Notes under the pieces: model-generated
Databases searched by the model: none
What the model was told of the DNA's origin: nothing
The model's input: the letters and a program-made list of their open reading frames with translations, nothing else
Shown: positions 18,941-27,431 of the stretch, piece after piece
Layout of the letters: every line of letters begins with the position of its first letter
Numbering within the stretch: position 1 is the first letter of the stretch
NCBI RefSeq assembly: GCF_005434915.1
Contig: NZ_SKCG01000002.1
Location: forward strand, 1-64,000
Reading direction: 5' to 3'
DNA length: 64,000 bases
From: Aurantiacibacter suaedae
GTDB lineage: Bacteria; Pseudomonadota; Alphaproteobacteria; Sphingomonadales; Sphingomonadaceae
Translations under genes and position numbers: made by a program

Positions 18941-19420
18941 ATGAAACGCTTTTTCCGCCGGATTTCGCCCAAGCACGCGGCGCAGGATTTTGCCTCGCAA
19001 TGGCGCGCCGAGACGCCCTACCGCTGGCATATCCTCGGCGTGGCCATGGCCATGACCTTTGCGATCTTCATGCTGTTCATCCCCAAGAGCGTGCGCGTGG
19101 CCCCGGCCCCGCCCGAGGTTGTCTACATCTCGACGCTGGATGAAAACCGCACCGACGCCGAGATCATTGCCTCCAACTGCGCCAACCAGAAGCTGAAGGA
19201 CGACCTCGAAGCCCGACTCGCACAGCAGGAGGAAGCGCGCAAGGAAGCCTATGCCGCATTGGGCCGGGCGACCTTCATCGACGTCGACGAGATGCAGGCC
19301 GAGATCGAGGCCGAACAGGCTGCCGCCAAAGCCGCTGCCGAGGCGGCGGGTGAGGTCGGGCCGAGCGAAAAAGAGGTCGCGCAAAGCGTCGAGGAATATT
19401 GCGCGCGTGCCGCCGGCTGA
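18941..19420 (+). CDS. Single-pass membrane protein of unknown function
   Basis: A 159-residue protein with one clear transmembrane helix at about residues 28-47 (WHILGVAMAMTFAIFMLFIP), a basic N-terminus facing the cytoplasm, and a charged periplasmic or peripheral tail rich in Ala, Glu and Lys that should form coiled coil (LARQ..EARKEAYAAL and later EAEQAAAKAAAEAAGE). I do not recognise a named family. It overlaps the ribD start by 14 bases, so the pair is probably co-transcribed, but nothing in it points to riboflavin. Confidence 0.75.
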   Translation: MKRFFRRISPKHAAQDFASQWRAETPYRWHILGVAMAMTFAIFMLFIPKSVRVAPAPPEVVYISTLDENRTDAEIIASNCANQKLKDDLEARLAQQEEARKEAYAALGRATFIDVDEMQAEIEAEQAAAKAAAEAAGEVGPSEKEVAQSVEEYCARAAG

Positions 19421-20390
19421 CGATGCGCGCTGGCTCGCCGCTGCCGCCGCGCTGGCCGAGCGTGCGCGCCCTTCCGCCTGCCCCAATCCGGGCGTCGGCG
19501 CGCTGATCCTGCGCGAGGGCCGCGTGGTCGGACGCGGGTGGACGCAGGTCGGCGGGCGCCCTCACGCAGAAGCCGTTGCGCTTGCCGAAGCGGGCCAAGA
19601 CGCTCGCGGGGCCACGCTCTACGTCACGCTCGAACCTTGCGCCCATGTTTCGGAGCGCGGGCCAGCCTGCTCCGACCTGATCGTGGCTGCGGGTCTCGCG
19701 CGGGTGGTGATCGGCATGGCCGACCCCGATCCGCGCACCTGCGGCAAGGGCGTTGAACGGCTGCGCGAGGCGGGCATTGCCGTCAGTGAAACTGGAAGCA
19801 GTGCGGCGACCATGCGGCTCGAAGGTCATGCCTGTGCGCTGACTCAGGGGCGTCCGCATGTGACGCTCAAACTCGCGCTCTCGCTCGATGGCTGCATCGC
19901 CACCGCACAAGGCGAGAGCCAGTGGATCACCGGGGCAGCGGCCCGCGCCCATTGCCACCGCGAACGGGCCAGGTCCGACGCGATTCTTGTCGGCGGCGGA
20001 ACCCTGCGCGCCGACAAGCCGCGGCTCGACGTGCGTCTGCCGGGGCTGGAGGACCGCTCGCCCTCCCGCTGGGCGCTTACTTCTGGCGAAGTCCCGGACG
20101 GATGGCAAAAGCTAGCCTCACCCGCCAACATTTCCGCCATGACCGGAGTGCGTTACCTGTTCGTCGAAGGCGGCGCGGCGACGGCGGCAAGCTTCCTGCG
20201 CGCCGACCTCGTCGACCGGCTGCTGATCTACCGCGCCCCGATCCTGATCGGTGGCGGGCTCCCCGGCATTCCTGACATCGGCCTTGGCGCGCTGGCCGAT
20301 GCGCACGGGCGTTGGAATCTCACCGAAAGTCGCCAGCTTGGCAGCGACCGGCTCGAAGTCTATGCCCGCGCCCGCAACGAAGGGATCTAA
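19407..20390 (+). CDS. ribD: RibD, riboflavin deaminase/reductase
   Basis: A bifunctional enzyme of about 327 residues that deaminates and then reduces the pyrimidine intermediate of riboflavin synthesis. The deaminase zinc site is HAEAVAL (H53, E55) with C78 and C88 in LEPCAHVSERGPAC. The two cysteines are ten residues apart, against nine as I recall the E. coli spacing. The C-terminal reductase domain starts at about residue 145 (VTLKLALSLDGCIAT) and has ILVGGGTLRADKPRLD and FVEGGAATAASFL. The start is a GTG inside the previous gene with GAGGAA before it. ribE follows after six bases. Confidence 0.93.
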   Translation: MPPADDARWLAAAAALAERARPSACPNPGVGALILREGRVVGRGWTQVGGRPHAEAVALAEAGQDARGATLYVTLEPCAHVSERGPACSDLIVAAGLARVVIGMADPDPRTCGKGVERLREAGIAVSETGSSAATMRLEGHACALTQGRPHVTLKLALSLDGCIATAQGESQWITGAAARAHCHRERARSDAILVGGGTLRADKPRLDVRLPGLEDRSPSRWALTSGEVPDGWQKLASPANISAMTGVRYLFVEGGAATAASFLRADLVDRLLIYRAPILIGGGLPGIPDIGLGALADAHGRWNLTESRQLGSDRLEVYARARNEGI

Positions 20391-20396
20391 GCCAGC

Positions 20397-21020
20397 ATGT
20401 TCACCGGCATCGTCACCGCCATCGGCACCATCCAGAGCGTGGAGCAACGCGGTGACCTGCGCGCCGTCATCGCCTGCCCTTTCGACCCGGCGAAAGTCGA
20501 CATCGGCGCGTCGATCGCCTGTTCGGGCGTGTGCCTCACCGTGGTCGCAAAGAGCGGTACAATTGGTTCAATGACCTTCGCGGTCGACATTTCGGGCGAA
20601 ACCGTTTCGCGCACCGCGCCGGGCATGTGGAGCGAGGGCGGCAAGCTCAATCTCGAACCCTCGCTCAGGCTGGGTGACGAACTGGGCGGCCATATCGTGA
20701 CCGGCCATGTCGATGCGGTAGGCACCCTCACCGAGCTGCGAGCCGAAGGCGATTCGACCCGCCTCACCATCACCGCGCCTGCCGAGCTGGCGCCGTTCAT
20801 CGCCCCCAAGGGCTCGATCACGGTCAACGGCGTTTCGCTGACGGTCAACACGGTCAGCGACCAGCCCGATGGGTCAGTTCAGTTCGGACTGAATATCATC
20901 CCGCACACCGCCGAAGTCACCACTTTGGGCGAGCTGAAGCAGGGCGATCGCGTCAATCTCGAGATCGACACCATCGCCCGCTACCTCCAGCGGATGCAGG
21001 CCCTGCGCGCGGGGGCTTAA
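20397..21020 (+). CDS. ribE: Riboflavin synthase alpha subunit
   Basis: A 207-residue enzyme that dismutates two lumazine molecules into riboflavin. The opening MFTGIVTAIGTI is diagnostic. The two tandem lumazine-binding barrels are visible: the first up to about residue 97, the second from GHIVTGHVDAVG onwards, with SITVNGVSLTVN and FGLNIIPHTAEVTTLG. Length and motifs are normal. It follows ribD by six bases. The 3' end overlaps the stop of the convergent aminotransferase by four bases. Confidence 0.96.
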   Translation: MFTGIVTAIGTIQSVEQRGDLRAVIACPFDPAKVDIGASIACSGVCLTVVAKSGTIGSMTFAVDISGETVSRTAPGMWSEGGKLNLEPSLRLGDELGGHIVTGHVDAVGTLTELRAEGDSTRLTITAPAELAPFIAPKGSITVNGVSLTVNTVSDQPDGSVQFGLNIIPHTAEVTTLGELKQGDRVNLEIDTIARYLQRMQALRAGA

Positions 21021-22192
21021 CCCGAGACCGACTCCAGCGCCTTCACGAAGTCGCCGATGTTGCCGCTGGTCAGGCCCGCCACGTTGATGCGGCCCGAGCC
21101 TGCCATGTAGACGCCATGATCGGTGCGCAGCGCGCCGATCTGTTCCTTGCTGAGCGGGAGCATGGCGAACATGCCCTTCTGCTCGCCCAGCGGCGTAAGG
21201 TCGACCGAGCCAGCCTTGCCGGCGGCGGCCAGCTGGCTGCGCACTTCGCCAATCCGTGCGCGCATCGAGTCGAGTTCGTCCAGCCACTGCTTCGTGAGCG
21301 CTTCGTCGTTCAGGATCAGGCCCACGGCGGCTGCCCCGTGATCGGGCGGCATCGACCAGTTGGCCCGAGCCAGCGAACACCCGTTCGACATGATCCGCAC
21401 GGTGTCGTCAGCCGTCTTGCCGAGCGCGTAGAACGCGCCGACACGATCACGATAAAGGCCGAAGTTCTTGTCGCAGCTGTAGGCGATCAGCGCTTCCGGC
21501 ACGTTGGCCACTACTTTGCGCAGACCATAGGCGTCTTCCTCCATGCCATCGCCCAAGCCCTGATAGGCCAGGTCGACAATCGGCAGGATCTCACGCTCGA
21601 CCAGCAGGTCGACGATCTCATCCCACTGCGCGGGGGTGTAGTCCACGCCGGTCGGGTTGTGGCAGCAGCCGTGCAGCAGCACCGCATCGCCCTTGCCCGC
21701 GTTCTTAAGCGCCGTGCGCAGCGCATCCATGTTCGCAGTGCCGTCGGCCGCGCGGTGGTCGAACCCTTCGATCTCCATCGCGAGATCGGCAAAGATCTGG
21801 GCGTGGTTGGGCCAGCTCGGCGTGCCCATCAGCACCTTGGCAACGCCCGCCTTCTTGGCCAGGCCTGCCGCAATACGCACGCCGCCGGTGCCGCCCGGCG
21901 TCTGCATACCGTCGATCCGGCCGCCCATGTCGCCCGCTTCGCCGAACACGTGCGGGATCAGCGCCTGAACGAAGCCCATGTCGCCTTCCGGGCCAAGATA
22001 GGCTTTGCTCGGCTGATCCGACACCAGCCGCTTTTCCGCCGCCTTGATCGCGCCGAAGACGGGGGTCGCCCCGTCGCTGGTGCGGTAGACACCCACGCCA
22101 AGGTCGATCTTGGTCGGCCGGGGGTCGGCATCATAGAGCTTGATCAGCGCAAGCAGCGCGTCGGGCGGTTGTTGGTCGAGTCTGTCCAGCAT
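21017..22192 (-). CDS. Aromatic/aspartate aminotransferase (class I, TyrB/AspC type)
   Basis: A 391-residue PLP enzyme. The opening (LIKLYDADPRPTKIDLGVGVY) and the block AYLGPEGDMGFVQAL place it in the AspC/TyrB group. PLP contacts are visible: N179 in HNPTGVD, D207 in VDLAYQG and the Schiff-base lysine K242 in SCDKNFGLYRDRVG. It would exchange amino groups between aspartate or aromatic amino acids and 2-oxoglutarate in the cytoplasm. Whether aromatic or aspartate is preferred cannot be told. It is 51 bases downstream of the EipA-like gene in the same direction. Confidence 0.93.
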   Translation of the reverse strand: MLDRLDQQPPDALLALIKLYDADPRPTKIDLGVGVYRTSDGATPVFGAIKAAEKRLVSDQPSKAYLGPEGDMGFVQALIPHVFGEAGDMGGRIDGMQTPGGTGGVRIAAGLAKKAGVAKVLMGTPSWPNHAQIFADLAMEIEGFDHRAADGTANMDALRTALKNAGKGDAVLLHGCCHNPTGVDYTPAQWDEIVDLLVEREILPIVDLAYQGLGDGMEEDAYGLRKVVANVPEALIAYSCDKNFGLYRDRVGAFYALGKTADDTVRIMSNGCSLARANWSMPPDHGAAAVGLILNDEALTKQWLDELDSMRARIGEVRSQLAAAGKAGSVDLTPLGEQKGMFAMLPLSKEQIGALRTDHGVYMAGSGRINVAGLTSGNIGDFVKALESVSG

Positions 22193-22243
22193 AGTGGCCG
22201 TCCTTTGCCGCTCACCGCAGCGAAGGGCAAGGCCGTTTTGCGA

Positions 22244-23056
22244 TCAGAACGGCAACCAGCGCTGCTTGTGGCTAAAGCGCATGTAGCCCGCGTTGATACC
22301 AAGCCGCAGACCGGCGCCCACGCGGATCGGAATCAGCACAATGTCGCCGCGCCGCAGGTAGCTTACATTGAACCCGCCAACGAAGTAAGCCTGCCCCTCG
22401 CCCGCCGGGAAACGTTCGAACAGATCTTCGGAATCATAGAGGTTGTAAACCAGCACGAAAGTGTTGGCGGCATTGGCCCCTGCATCGAGCCCGATAGACG
22501 GGCCGGTCCAATAGACGGGCTTGTTGCCTTCGATCCTGTGATGCAGCGTGCCAGAGCCATAGCGCACGCCGACGATGAACGCCCCGCCGCCTTCGCGCCC
22601 GACGATATAGCCGTTGGGCTGCCCCTGCTTGGCAAGAATATCCTCGATCAGGCGTGCGAGGCCTTCGGCCCCTTTTCCGAACAGCCCTTCAGCGGCACCG
22701 ATCAGGTCGTCCTCGGCATAGGTATCCTGATTTGCGCCAGTGGTGGCCGGGCCAGTGGTGGCCGGTGGCGCGGTCGTCGTGTCGTCCTGCGGCAGGCTGT
22801 CATAGCGGCTCGAGGGCAGCTCAAGCGAGGGGCTTGGCGTATCGGGCGATTCGGGGCTGGTGTCGTACTCGGGTGCGATCCAGCCATCGCCAGTGTCAGC
22901 AGGGACTTGCGGCGTGGTCGTTTCGCCTTCGAGATCACCGTCGATCACGAGGTTCGGGTCGACCGTCTCGATCTGCTGCGCGCTGACCGGCGCCGCTACA
23001 AGCGCCAGGCTCGCAGCGACAAGGCCCGCCCAGCGGGTGAGAATGGCGATGTTCAT
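22244..23056 (-). CDS. DUF1134/EipA-like envelope protein
   Basis: A 270-residue exported protein. The ATG at 23056 gives a signal peptide ending in APVSAQ. Residues 25-about 120 are a low-complexity Pro/Thr/Asp/Ser-rich linker. The C-terminal 150 residues are the DUF1134 domain (LFGKGAEGLARLIEDILAKQG, GREGGGAFIVGVRYGSGTL and SIGLDAGANAANTFVLVYNLYD). In Brucella a DUF1134 protein, EipA, supports envelope integrity; this one probably has a related periplasmic role. The long linker is larger than the domain strictly needs. A start 16 codons upstream lacks support. Confidence 0.85.
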   Translation of the reverse strand: MNIAILTRWAGLVAASLALVAAPVSAQQIETVDPNLVIDGDLEGETTTPQVPADTGDGWIAPEYDTSPESPDTPSPSLELPSSRYDSLPQDDTTTAPPATTGPATTGANQDTYAEDDLIGAAEGLFGKGAEGLARLIEDILAKQGQPNGYIVGREGGGAFIVGVRYGSGTLHHRIEGNKPVYWTGPSIGLDAGANAANTFVLVYNLYDSEDLFERFPAGEGQAYFVGGFNVSYLRRGDIVLIPIRVGAGLRLGINAGYMRFSHKQRWLPF

Positions 23057-23231
23057 GGTGGCGCCCTCTTCAAATTGCGCGTGTATCTTCCGTCGCTCGC
23101 ACAAGAATCCCCGGCGGCTGAAGCGGCAATGAACGCGCGGCAGGCCGAGTCTCTTTTGCGGTGAGCCGAATCGCGCGGTGCGCTGATGGGGCCATCCAGC
23201 GCGCCTTGTGAAAATTAGGTACTGGACGCCC

Positions 23232-23259
23232 TTGATGCGCTGGCGAGGCGCGGTTATAG
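23232..23259 (+). promoter_or_regulatory. Probable promoter of tRNA-Ser
   Basis: TTGATG (23232-23237) and TTATAG (23254-23259) are separated by 16 bases and lie 22 bases before the mature 5' end of the tRNA. Both differ from the sigma-70 consensus by two bases. The position fits transcription beginning just upstream of the tRNA. Confidence 0.55.
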
Positions 23260-23281
23260 GGCCGGGCTTGCCGCTGGGTCC

Positions 23282-23373
23282 GGAGACGTGGGTGAGTGGC
23301 TGAAACCAGTTCCCTGCTAAGGAACCATACCTCTATCGGGGTATCGAGGGTTCGAATCCCTCCGTCTCCGCCA
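23282..23373 (+). tRNA. tRNA-Ser (anticodon GCU)
   Basis: A complete class II tRNA of 92 bases. The acceptor arms GGAGACG and CGTCTCC pair fully, followed by G and an encoded CCA at 23371-23373. The anticodon stem GTTCC/GGAAC encloses the loop CTGCTAA, so the anticodon is GCT and reads AGC/AGU serine codons. A long variable arm (ACCTCTATCGGGGT) is present as expected for serine. The T arm GAGGG-TTCGAAT-CCCTC is perfect. Confidence 0.97.
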
Positions 23374-23531
23374 CCGGCGCTTTTCAGAAGCCCCTGCGTC
23401 GACTTGGTACGACAGCGCAAGTTGCGCACCAACAGCGTCCGGAAAACATCGGGCGGTTCAGCTCATCGCTGATTTTCGCCGCCGGGCTCGTCTATATCGC
23501 AGAAATCAGTATCTTGGTTCGCTCGCTTGCA

Positions 23532-23558
23532 GCAAAGGGGCTATTCGAACCCCTTTGC
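23532..23558. repeat. Perfect inverted repeat across the stop of the last catabolic gene
   Basis: GCAAAGGGG (23532-23540) and CCCCTTTGC (23550-23558) pair perfectly around a nine-base loop. It covers the TAG stop of the hydrolase gene at 23541. In the minus-strand transcript it would fold as a strong hairpin but is followed by TGCAAGC rather than a U run, so it is not a standard intrinsic terminator. It may protect the 3' end of the long mRNA. Confidence 0.6.
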
Positions 23559-24512
23559 CCTGATCGTCCAGCCGTTGGCCGCGCACAGGGGGCAGGTATT
23601 TTGCAGAATAGCGCTTCGCGCCTCCTGGTCGCCGCGCAAGTGCCAATCCAGCCAGTTCACCGCGAAGCTCGCCCATGAGCCTCCGTTTTCCAGCGCAAAG
23701 GTTCCGCCGTGGCCGACCGGGAGACTTCCCAGCACCACCGGCACATGCGCGATGCGCGCAAAATCATCATTCCCGTTGGCCCAGGCAATATCCGCAGGGC
23801 CTCCCAGCACATAGGCCACCGGGCCATGAAGCTTGCGCAAGTCATCCTTGCCGATCTGCACCCCGCTCAGGCCCGAGCGGGGACGGTTATAGACCCCGCT
23901 GCCGAGCGCCATCACCGTGTCTATGCGCTGATCTGCGCCGGCCGCGAGTGCCTGCAAGCCGCCGCAGCTGTGGCCGAAGGCAGCGATGCGGCCAGTGTCG
24001 ATCCTGCCATGAAGCGGATCTTCCGGATCGGCGTCCATTGCCAGCGCAAGATCGATTCCGGCCAGCATCCCCGCGACGCTGGTTTCGTCCGCAGGCCGGT
24101 CGGCAGGCGGTGGCGGAGGCGGCCCATTAACTGGCGGCGGCGGTGGCAGTTCGGCGAGGACCGGCCGTTCCTCGCCCGGTTTGCCGTTGGCGATCACTAG
24201 ATAGCCGTGGCTCGCAACCTCGCGCAGGAAGTGACTGGCGCTCAGGCCGTTATCTCTGCACCCGCCATTGCCCCATAGGAGGATGGGCATAGGCGCATCG
24301 GGCAGTTCCGCCGGCCGATAGACAGTATAGTTCGGTGCGTCCGTAATCCGCTGGGCAATAGCCGGCCAGGCTCCGCTTCCGGCCACCCCGCCGATTTGCC
24401 CCGCCAGTCCGACAGAGCTCGGCAGCTCTGCCGGCGCCTGCAGCACACAAGCGCCTGTCATCGCGAAGCAGGCAGCGGCGAAAGCGAAGCGAAAGCCGTC
24501 ATGCCGCGTCAT
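23541..24512 (-). CDS. Alpha/beta hydrolase, exported
   Basis: A 323-residue secreted hydrolase with an alpha/beta fold. The leader (residues 1-about 28, FAFAAACFAMTGACVLQAPA) could be a signal peptide, or a lipoprotein leader with MTGAC as lipobox. The nucleophile elbow is GHSCGG (IAAFGHSCGGLQALAAG), with serine flanked by His and Cys. The catalytic histidine is probably in SLPVGHGGTF. ILLWGNGGCRDNG near residue 75 resembles the oxyanion region of chlorophyllase/PET-hydrolase-like dienelactone hydrolases. Proline runs separate the first strand block from the core. It is coupled by an ATGA overlap to the CocE-type gene and is last in the operon. Substrate unknown, likely an ester. Confidence 0.8.
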   Translation of the reverse strand: MTRHDGFRFAFAAACFAMTGACVLQAPAELPSSVGLAGQIGGVAGSGAWPAIAQRITDAPNYTVYRPAELPDAPMPILLWGNGGCRDNGLSASHFLREVASHGYLVIANGKPGEERPVLAELPPPPPVNGPPPPPPADRPADETSVAGMLAGIDLALAMDADPEDPLHGRIDTGRIAAFGHSCGGLQALAAGADQRIDTVMALGSGVYNRPRSGLSGVQIGKDDLRKLHGPVAYVLGGPADIAWANGNDDFARIAHVPVVLGSLPVGHGGTFALENGGSWASFAVNWLDWHLRGDQEARSAILQNTCPLCAANGWTIRAKGFE

Positions 24513-26233
24513 TCGCCCGCATCCCCCATGGATGCCAGCGGCAGATCGATGCGCGATCCGGTTGCCCAGCCATAATGCACCGAAATGCGCGGCGCGGGGT
24601 CTTGCGCCAGGTCGGGAAGGTTGCGCTGGCGCGGATCGGCGCCCGTTACCAGAAAGCGTAGCCGGTGCCCCGGCATCACGCGGTGCGACAGCGGCATCAT
24701 GGCGATGGAAAGCACCGCCGCCTCCCCCTCGGGCAAGGGTTCCACATCGGCCTCGCGGCCCGAATGCCAGGGCATACCGAGCGTATCCCACGGTGCTGGC
24801 GAAACGTTGCGGTGAGAGAGCTTCAACCTTCCGAACGAGAGCACCTCGACCTCGCCATCGGCAGCCACGTCCTCCAGATAGACGAACACGTCGGCATCGG
24901 GCCTGTCGGCACTTACCGCAATGTTCGCCACCGGATAGCCGAGCAGATCGAAGGCTTCGCTGGCAGGGGCGCTATCGAAGGTGACGCCATGCCCGTCGAG
25001 CGAAGGCGGCCAGAAAGCGAAGTAGGCATCGTCGGCCACCCCGTAATCGACGGCGAAGCCCGCGCTTCCGTTGCCGACCGGATGCGCGCCGAGCAGGTTG
25101 GTGCCGTCCGCGCCCAGATAGTAGGTCAGCGTCTCGCTCGATGCGCCGGGCAGCTCTTCGCTTGTTACATAGCTGCTCTTGCCGTCCCCCTCGTCGCGAT
25201 AATAGGTGATGCGTGGGGCTTCGGCGAAACCACTGTCGATGCCCTTGAGATGATAGTCGAAATAGCGAGTGATCTCGCCCGTAAAGTCGAAGCTTGGCGG
25301 CGGCACGCAATGGCTGCCGGGGCCGACCAGAAGGCGGCTGTCCAGGTTCTGGGCGGCAACGATGATCTGGCTTGTCGGCTCGTCCTTCCAGTTGCTCCAC
25401 ATGTAGGTGGCGATCCCTGCTTCGCGGATCGTCTGCGCATATTTCCAGATCGCCACTTCGTCCCAGAAGGCGTTGCCCGTGAAGTCGCTCACGCTGTCGC
25501 GGTAGGGCATTCCATACCAGAGGCCTGCCATCGGGGTGTTATCGGCGTGCATAGCCACCGCCTCGCGCAGCAGCGCGCCATCGGGATCGGCATCGACCGG
25601 CACGCTGGCCAGATCGACTGACAGTTTCTCGTCTGGCCGGGTGTTGAACTGCGCGGTGATCCCGCCGCGCCGCACGAATTCGTACTTGTCCCAGTCGGTT
25701 GCGCCGGTGAAGATCGCCTTCAGCGCAGGCGGCGCGGTGCTGGCGACATGGGTGGTGGTGCCGCCAAGATAGGAACAGCCGACCATGCCTACATTTCCGC
25801 TCGACCAAGGCTGCTCGGCCAGCCACTGGACCAGATCGTGGCCGTCCTGCGCCTCGGTCCGGTCCTGAAAGCCGCGCCGCGCGCCGAAGCTGGCACCTTT
25901 CCCGCGAATATCGGCCACGGCGACGACATAGCCTGCCCGCAGCAAGCTACGCAGCGCCAGGTTGTCCTCCAGCGCCACTTCCTGCACTTCGCCATCCGTA
26001 TCGACGAAGCGGGCACGGTAAGGCGTGAACACGAAGATCACAGGCAGCCGCTCGGTCTCCACACCCTCGTCATCGGCCGGACGATAGACGTTCATCGCCA
26101 GCCGCGTGCCGTCGCGCACCGGGACATAGAGCGACTGGCGCTCGTAGCCTGGATAGTCATGCGCCAGGGCGGGCAGCGCGAGAGCGCTACAGGCCAGGGC
26201 GGCGGTTGCGGTACGCAAGGGTATGAATGGCAT
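24509..26233 (-). CDS. CocE/NonD-family hydrolase, exported
   Basis: A 574-residue secreted hydrolase of the X-Pro dipeptidyl-peptidase/cocaine-esterase family (S15-type). The signal peptide ends in LPALAH. The N-terminal catalytic domain begins YVPVRDGTRLAMNVYRPAD, has the nucleophile in GMVGCSYLGGTT, and DIRGKGASFGARRGF as in the family. The C-terminal jelly-roll domain (from about residue 345) contains YPVANIAVSADRPDADVFVYLEDV and the HRVMPGHRLRFLVTG strand. Such enzymes cleave esters or amides with bulky acyl groups. It lies 25 bases after the single CoA-transferase gene and overlaps the next hydrolase. It could release the acid that the rest of the operon imports and activates. Confidence 0.9.
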   Translation of the reverse strand: MPFIPLRTATAALACSALALPALAHDYPGYERQSLYVPVRDGTRLAMNVYRPADDEGVETERLPVIFVFTPYRARFVDTDGEVQEVALEDNLALRSLLRAGYVVAVADIRGKGASFGARRGFQDRTEAQDGHDLVQWLAEQPWSSGNVGMVGCSYLGGTTTHVASTAPPALKAIFTGATDWDKYEFVRRGGITAQFNTRPDEKLSVDLASVPVDADPDGALLREAVAMHADNTPMAGLWYGMPYRDSVSDFTGNAFWDEVAIWKYAQTIREAGIATYMWSNWKDEPTSQIIVAAQNLDSRLLVGPGSHCVPPPSFDFTGEITRYFDYHLKGIDSGFAEAPRITYYRDEGDGKSSYVTSEELPGASSETLTYYLGADGTNLLGAHPVGNGSAGFAVDYGVADDAYFAFWPPSLDGHGVTFDSAPASEAFDLLGYPVANIAVSADRPDADVFVYLEDVAADGEVEVLSFGRLKLSHRNVSPAPWDTLGMPWHSGREADVEPLPEGEAAVLSIAMMPLSHRVMPGHRLRFLVTGADPRQRNLPDLAQDPAPRISVHYGWATGSRIDLPLASMGDAGE

Positions 26234-26258
26234 TGTCTCTCTCCCGTTCGCCTGTTCG

Positions 26259-27431
26259 TCAGGCCTCTCCGGCGCTCTCTTCCTGTTCCAGCCAGGCAAG
26301 GATTTCGTCGCGATCCTGGTCTATCCGAGGCGGCGGCACATCGGTGCCAGGACCATCGGGGGTCATGCGGAACCCGGCGTTGGGCACCGAGACCTTGCCC
26401 GTCACAGGCAGGCCGGGGATGTCGATATCGAGCAAGGCGCCCGGACCGCCCAGAGCGGCAGCCTCATCAACCCGGCGGATCATGCCGCAGGGAATGCCGA
26501 CCTCGCTCAGCGCGCGCTCCCATTCCTCTGCCTTGCGCTTGCGAAAAATCTCGGCCAGCTGGCCGTGCATGGCATCGAAGTTCGCACGGCGGGCATCGGG
26601 GGTGGCGAACCTTTCGTCAGTGAGCCAGTCCTCGCGGTCCATGAATCGGGCTAGCGCGGCGAACTGGTTGTCCTGCACCACGCCAAGCGAGATGTGCCGT
26701 CCATCACCCGTCGCGAACAGTCCTGCGGTCGGCAATTCGCTGTAACCGGTGTTGCCGAGCCGCTTGAGAGCTTCACCGGTGACGAGAAACGGCGTCAGCG
26801 CGCTCGTCATGAAAGCCATCGAGGCATCGAGCATCGACACGTCGATGAACGCGCCCTCCCCGCCCCGCTCGCGCCGCAGCAGCGCGCCGAGAATGGCGAC
26901 GGCGGCGGTCTGGCCGGTCAGCGTATCGACCATGGGAAAGCCCACCCGCACCGGCGGATCGCCTTCCGCCCCGCTCAGCATCATCATGCCGCTGGTGGCC
27001 TGCACGATATTATCGATCGCGGGCCAGTCGCGCTGGGCACTGTCCTGCCCGTAGCCGCTGACCGAACAGAACACGATCCCAGGGTTATCCTTGCGCACTT
27101 CGTCATAGCCAAAACCAAGCCTACCGATGACGCCGGGACGGAAGTTTTCCAGCAGCACGTCGCTCTTTGCCACGATGCGGCGAGCGATCTCCTTGTCGGC
27201 CGGATCCTTGAGGTCGAGCGCGATGCTCTTCTTGCCGACATTGGCGGCGATGAAGGCCGGGCTCATCCCGTCGAACTCGCGGTTGGAGCCATAGTTGCGG
27301 AACTGGTCGCCCCGTTTCGATTCGATCTTGATCACCTCGGCGCCCATCAGCCGCAGCAGATGGCTGGCGAAGGGGCCAGCCATCACGTGGCTGAAATCGG
27401 CTACCCGGAAACCGGCCAGCGGCTGCGTCAT
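26259..27431 (-). CDS. Family III CoA-transferase (CaiB/BaiF)
   Basis: A 390-residue cytoplasmic enzyme that moves CoA between two organic acids. The opening PLAGFRVADFSHVMAGPFASHLLRLMGAEVIKIE is typical (described in parts), with NVGKKSIALDLKDP and FRPGVIGRLGFGYDEVRK following. The catalytic aspartate is D197 in FIDVSMLDASMAF. I use the ATG at 27431, which shares its A with the TGA of the DctP gene and has AAGGGG before it; a TTG one codon earlier is the only other option. Acceptor and donor acids are unknown. It is the ordinary single-domain partner to the fused transferase upstream in the operon. Confidence 0.93.
   Translation of the reverse strand: MTQPLAGFRVADFSHVMAGPFASHLLRLMGAEVIKIESKRGDQFRNYGSNREFDGMSPAFIAANVGKKSIALDLKDPADKEIARRIVAKSDVLLENFRPGVIGRLGFGYDEVRKDNPGIVFCSVSGYGQDSAQRDWPAIDNIVQATSGMMMLSGAEGDPPVRVGFPMVDTLTGQTAAVAILGALLRRERGGEGAFIDVSMLDASMAFMTSALTPFLVTGEALKRLGNTGYSELPTAGLFATGDGRHISLGVVQDNQFAALARFMDREDWLTDERFATPDARRANFDAMHGQLAEIFRKRKAEEWERALSEVGIPCGMIRRVDEAAALGGPGALLDIDIPGLPVTGKVSVPNAGFRMTPDGPGTDVPPPRIDQDRDEILAWLEQEESAGEA

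Noticed and set aside
21116-23164. A 682-codon open frame on the plus strand
   Set aside because: Antisense to the aminotransferase and EipA-like genes, both of which have clear motifs and starts.
23070-23432. A 120-codon minus-strand frame with GGIRTLDTPIEVW
   Set aside because: This sequence is the antisense translation of the tRNA-Ser gene, a well-known false protein.
23526-23560. Possible tRNA remnant or attachment site (GGGGTTCGAATAGCCCC)
   Set aside because: Only a T-arm-like hairpin is present. No acceptor or anticodon arms can be found, and it does not duplicate the 3' end of the nearby tRNA-Ser.
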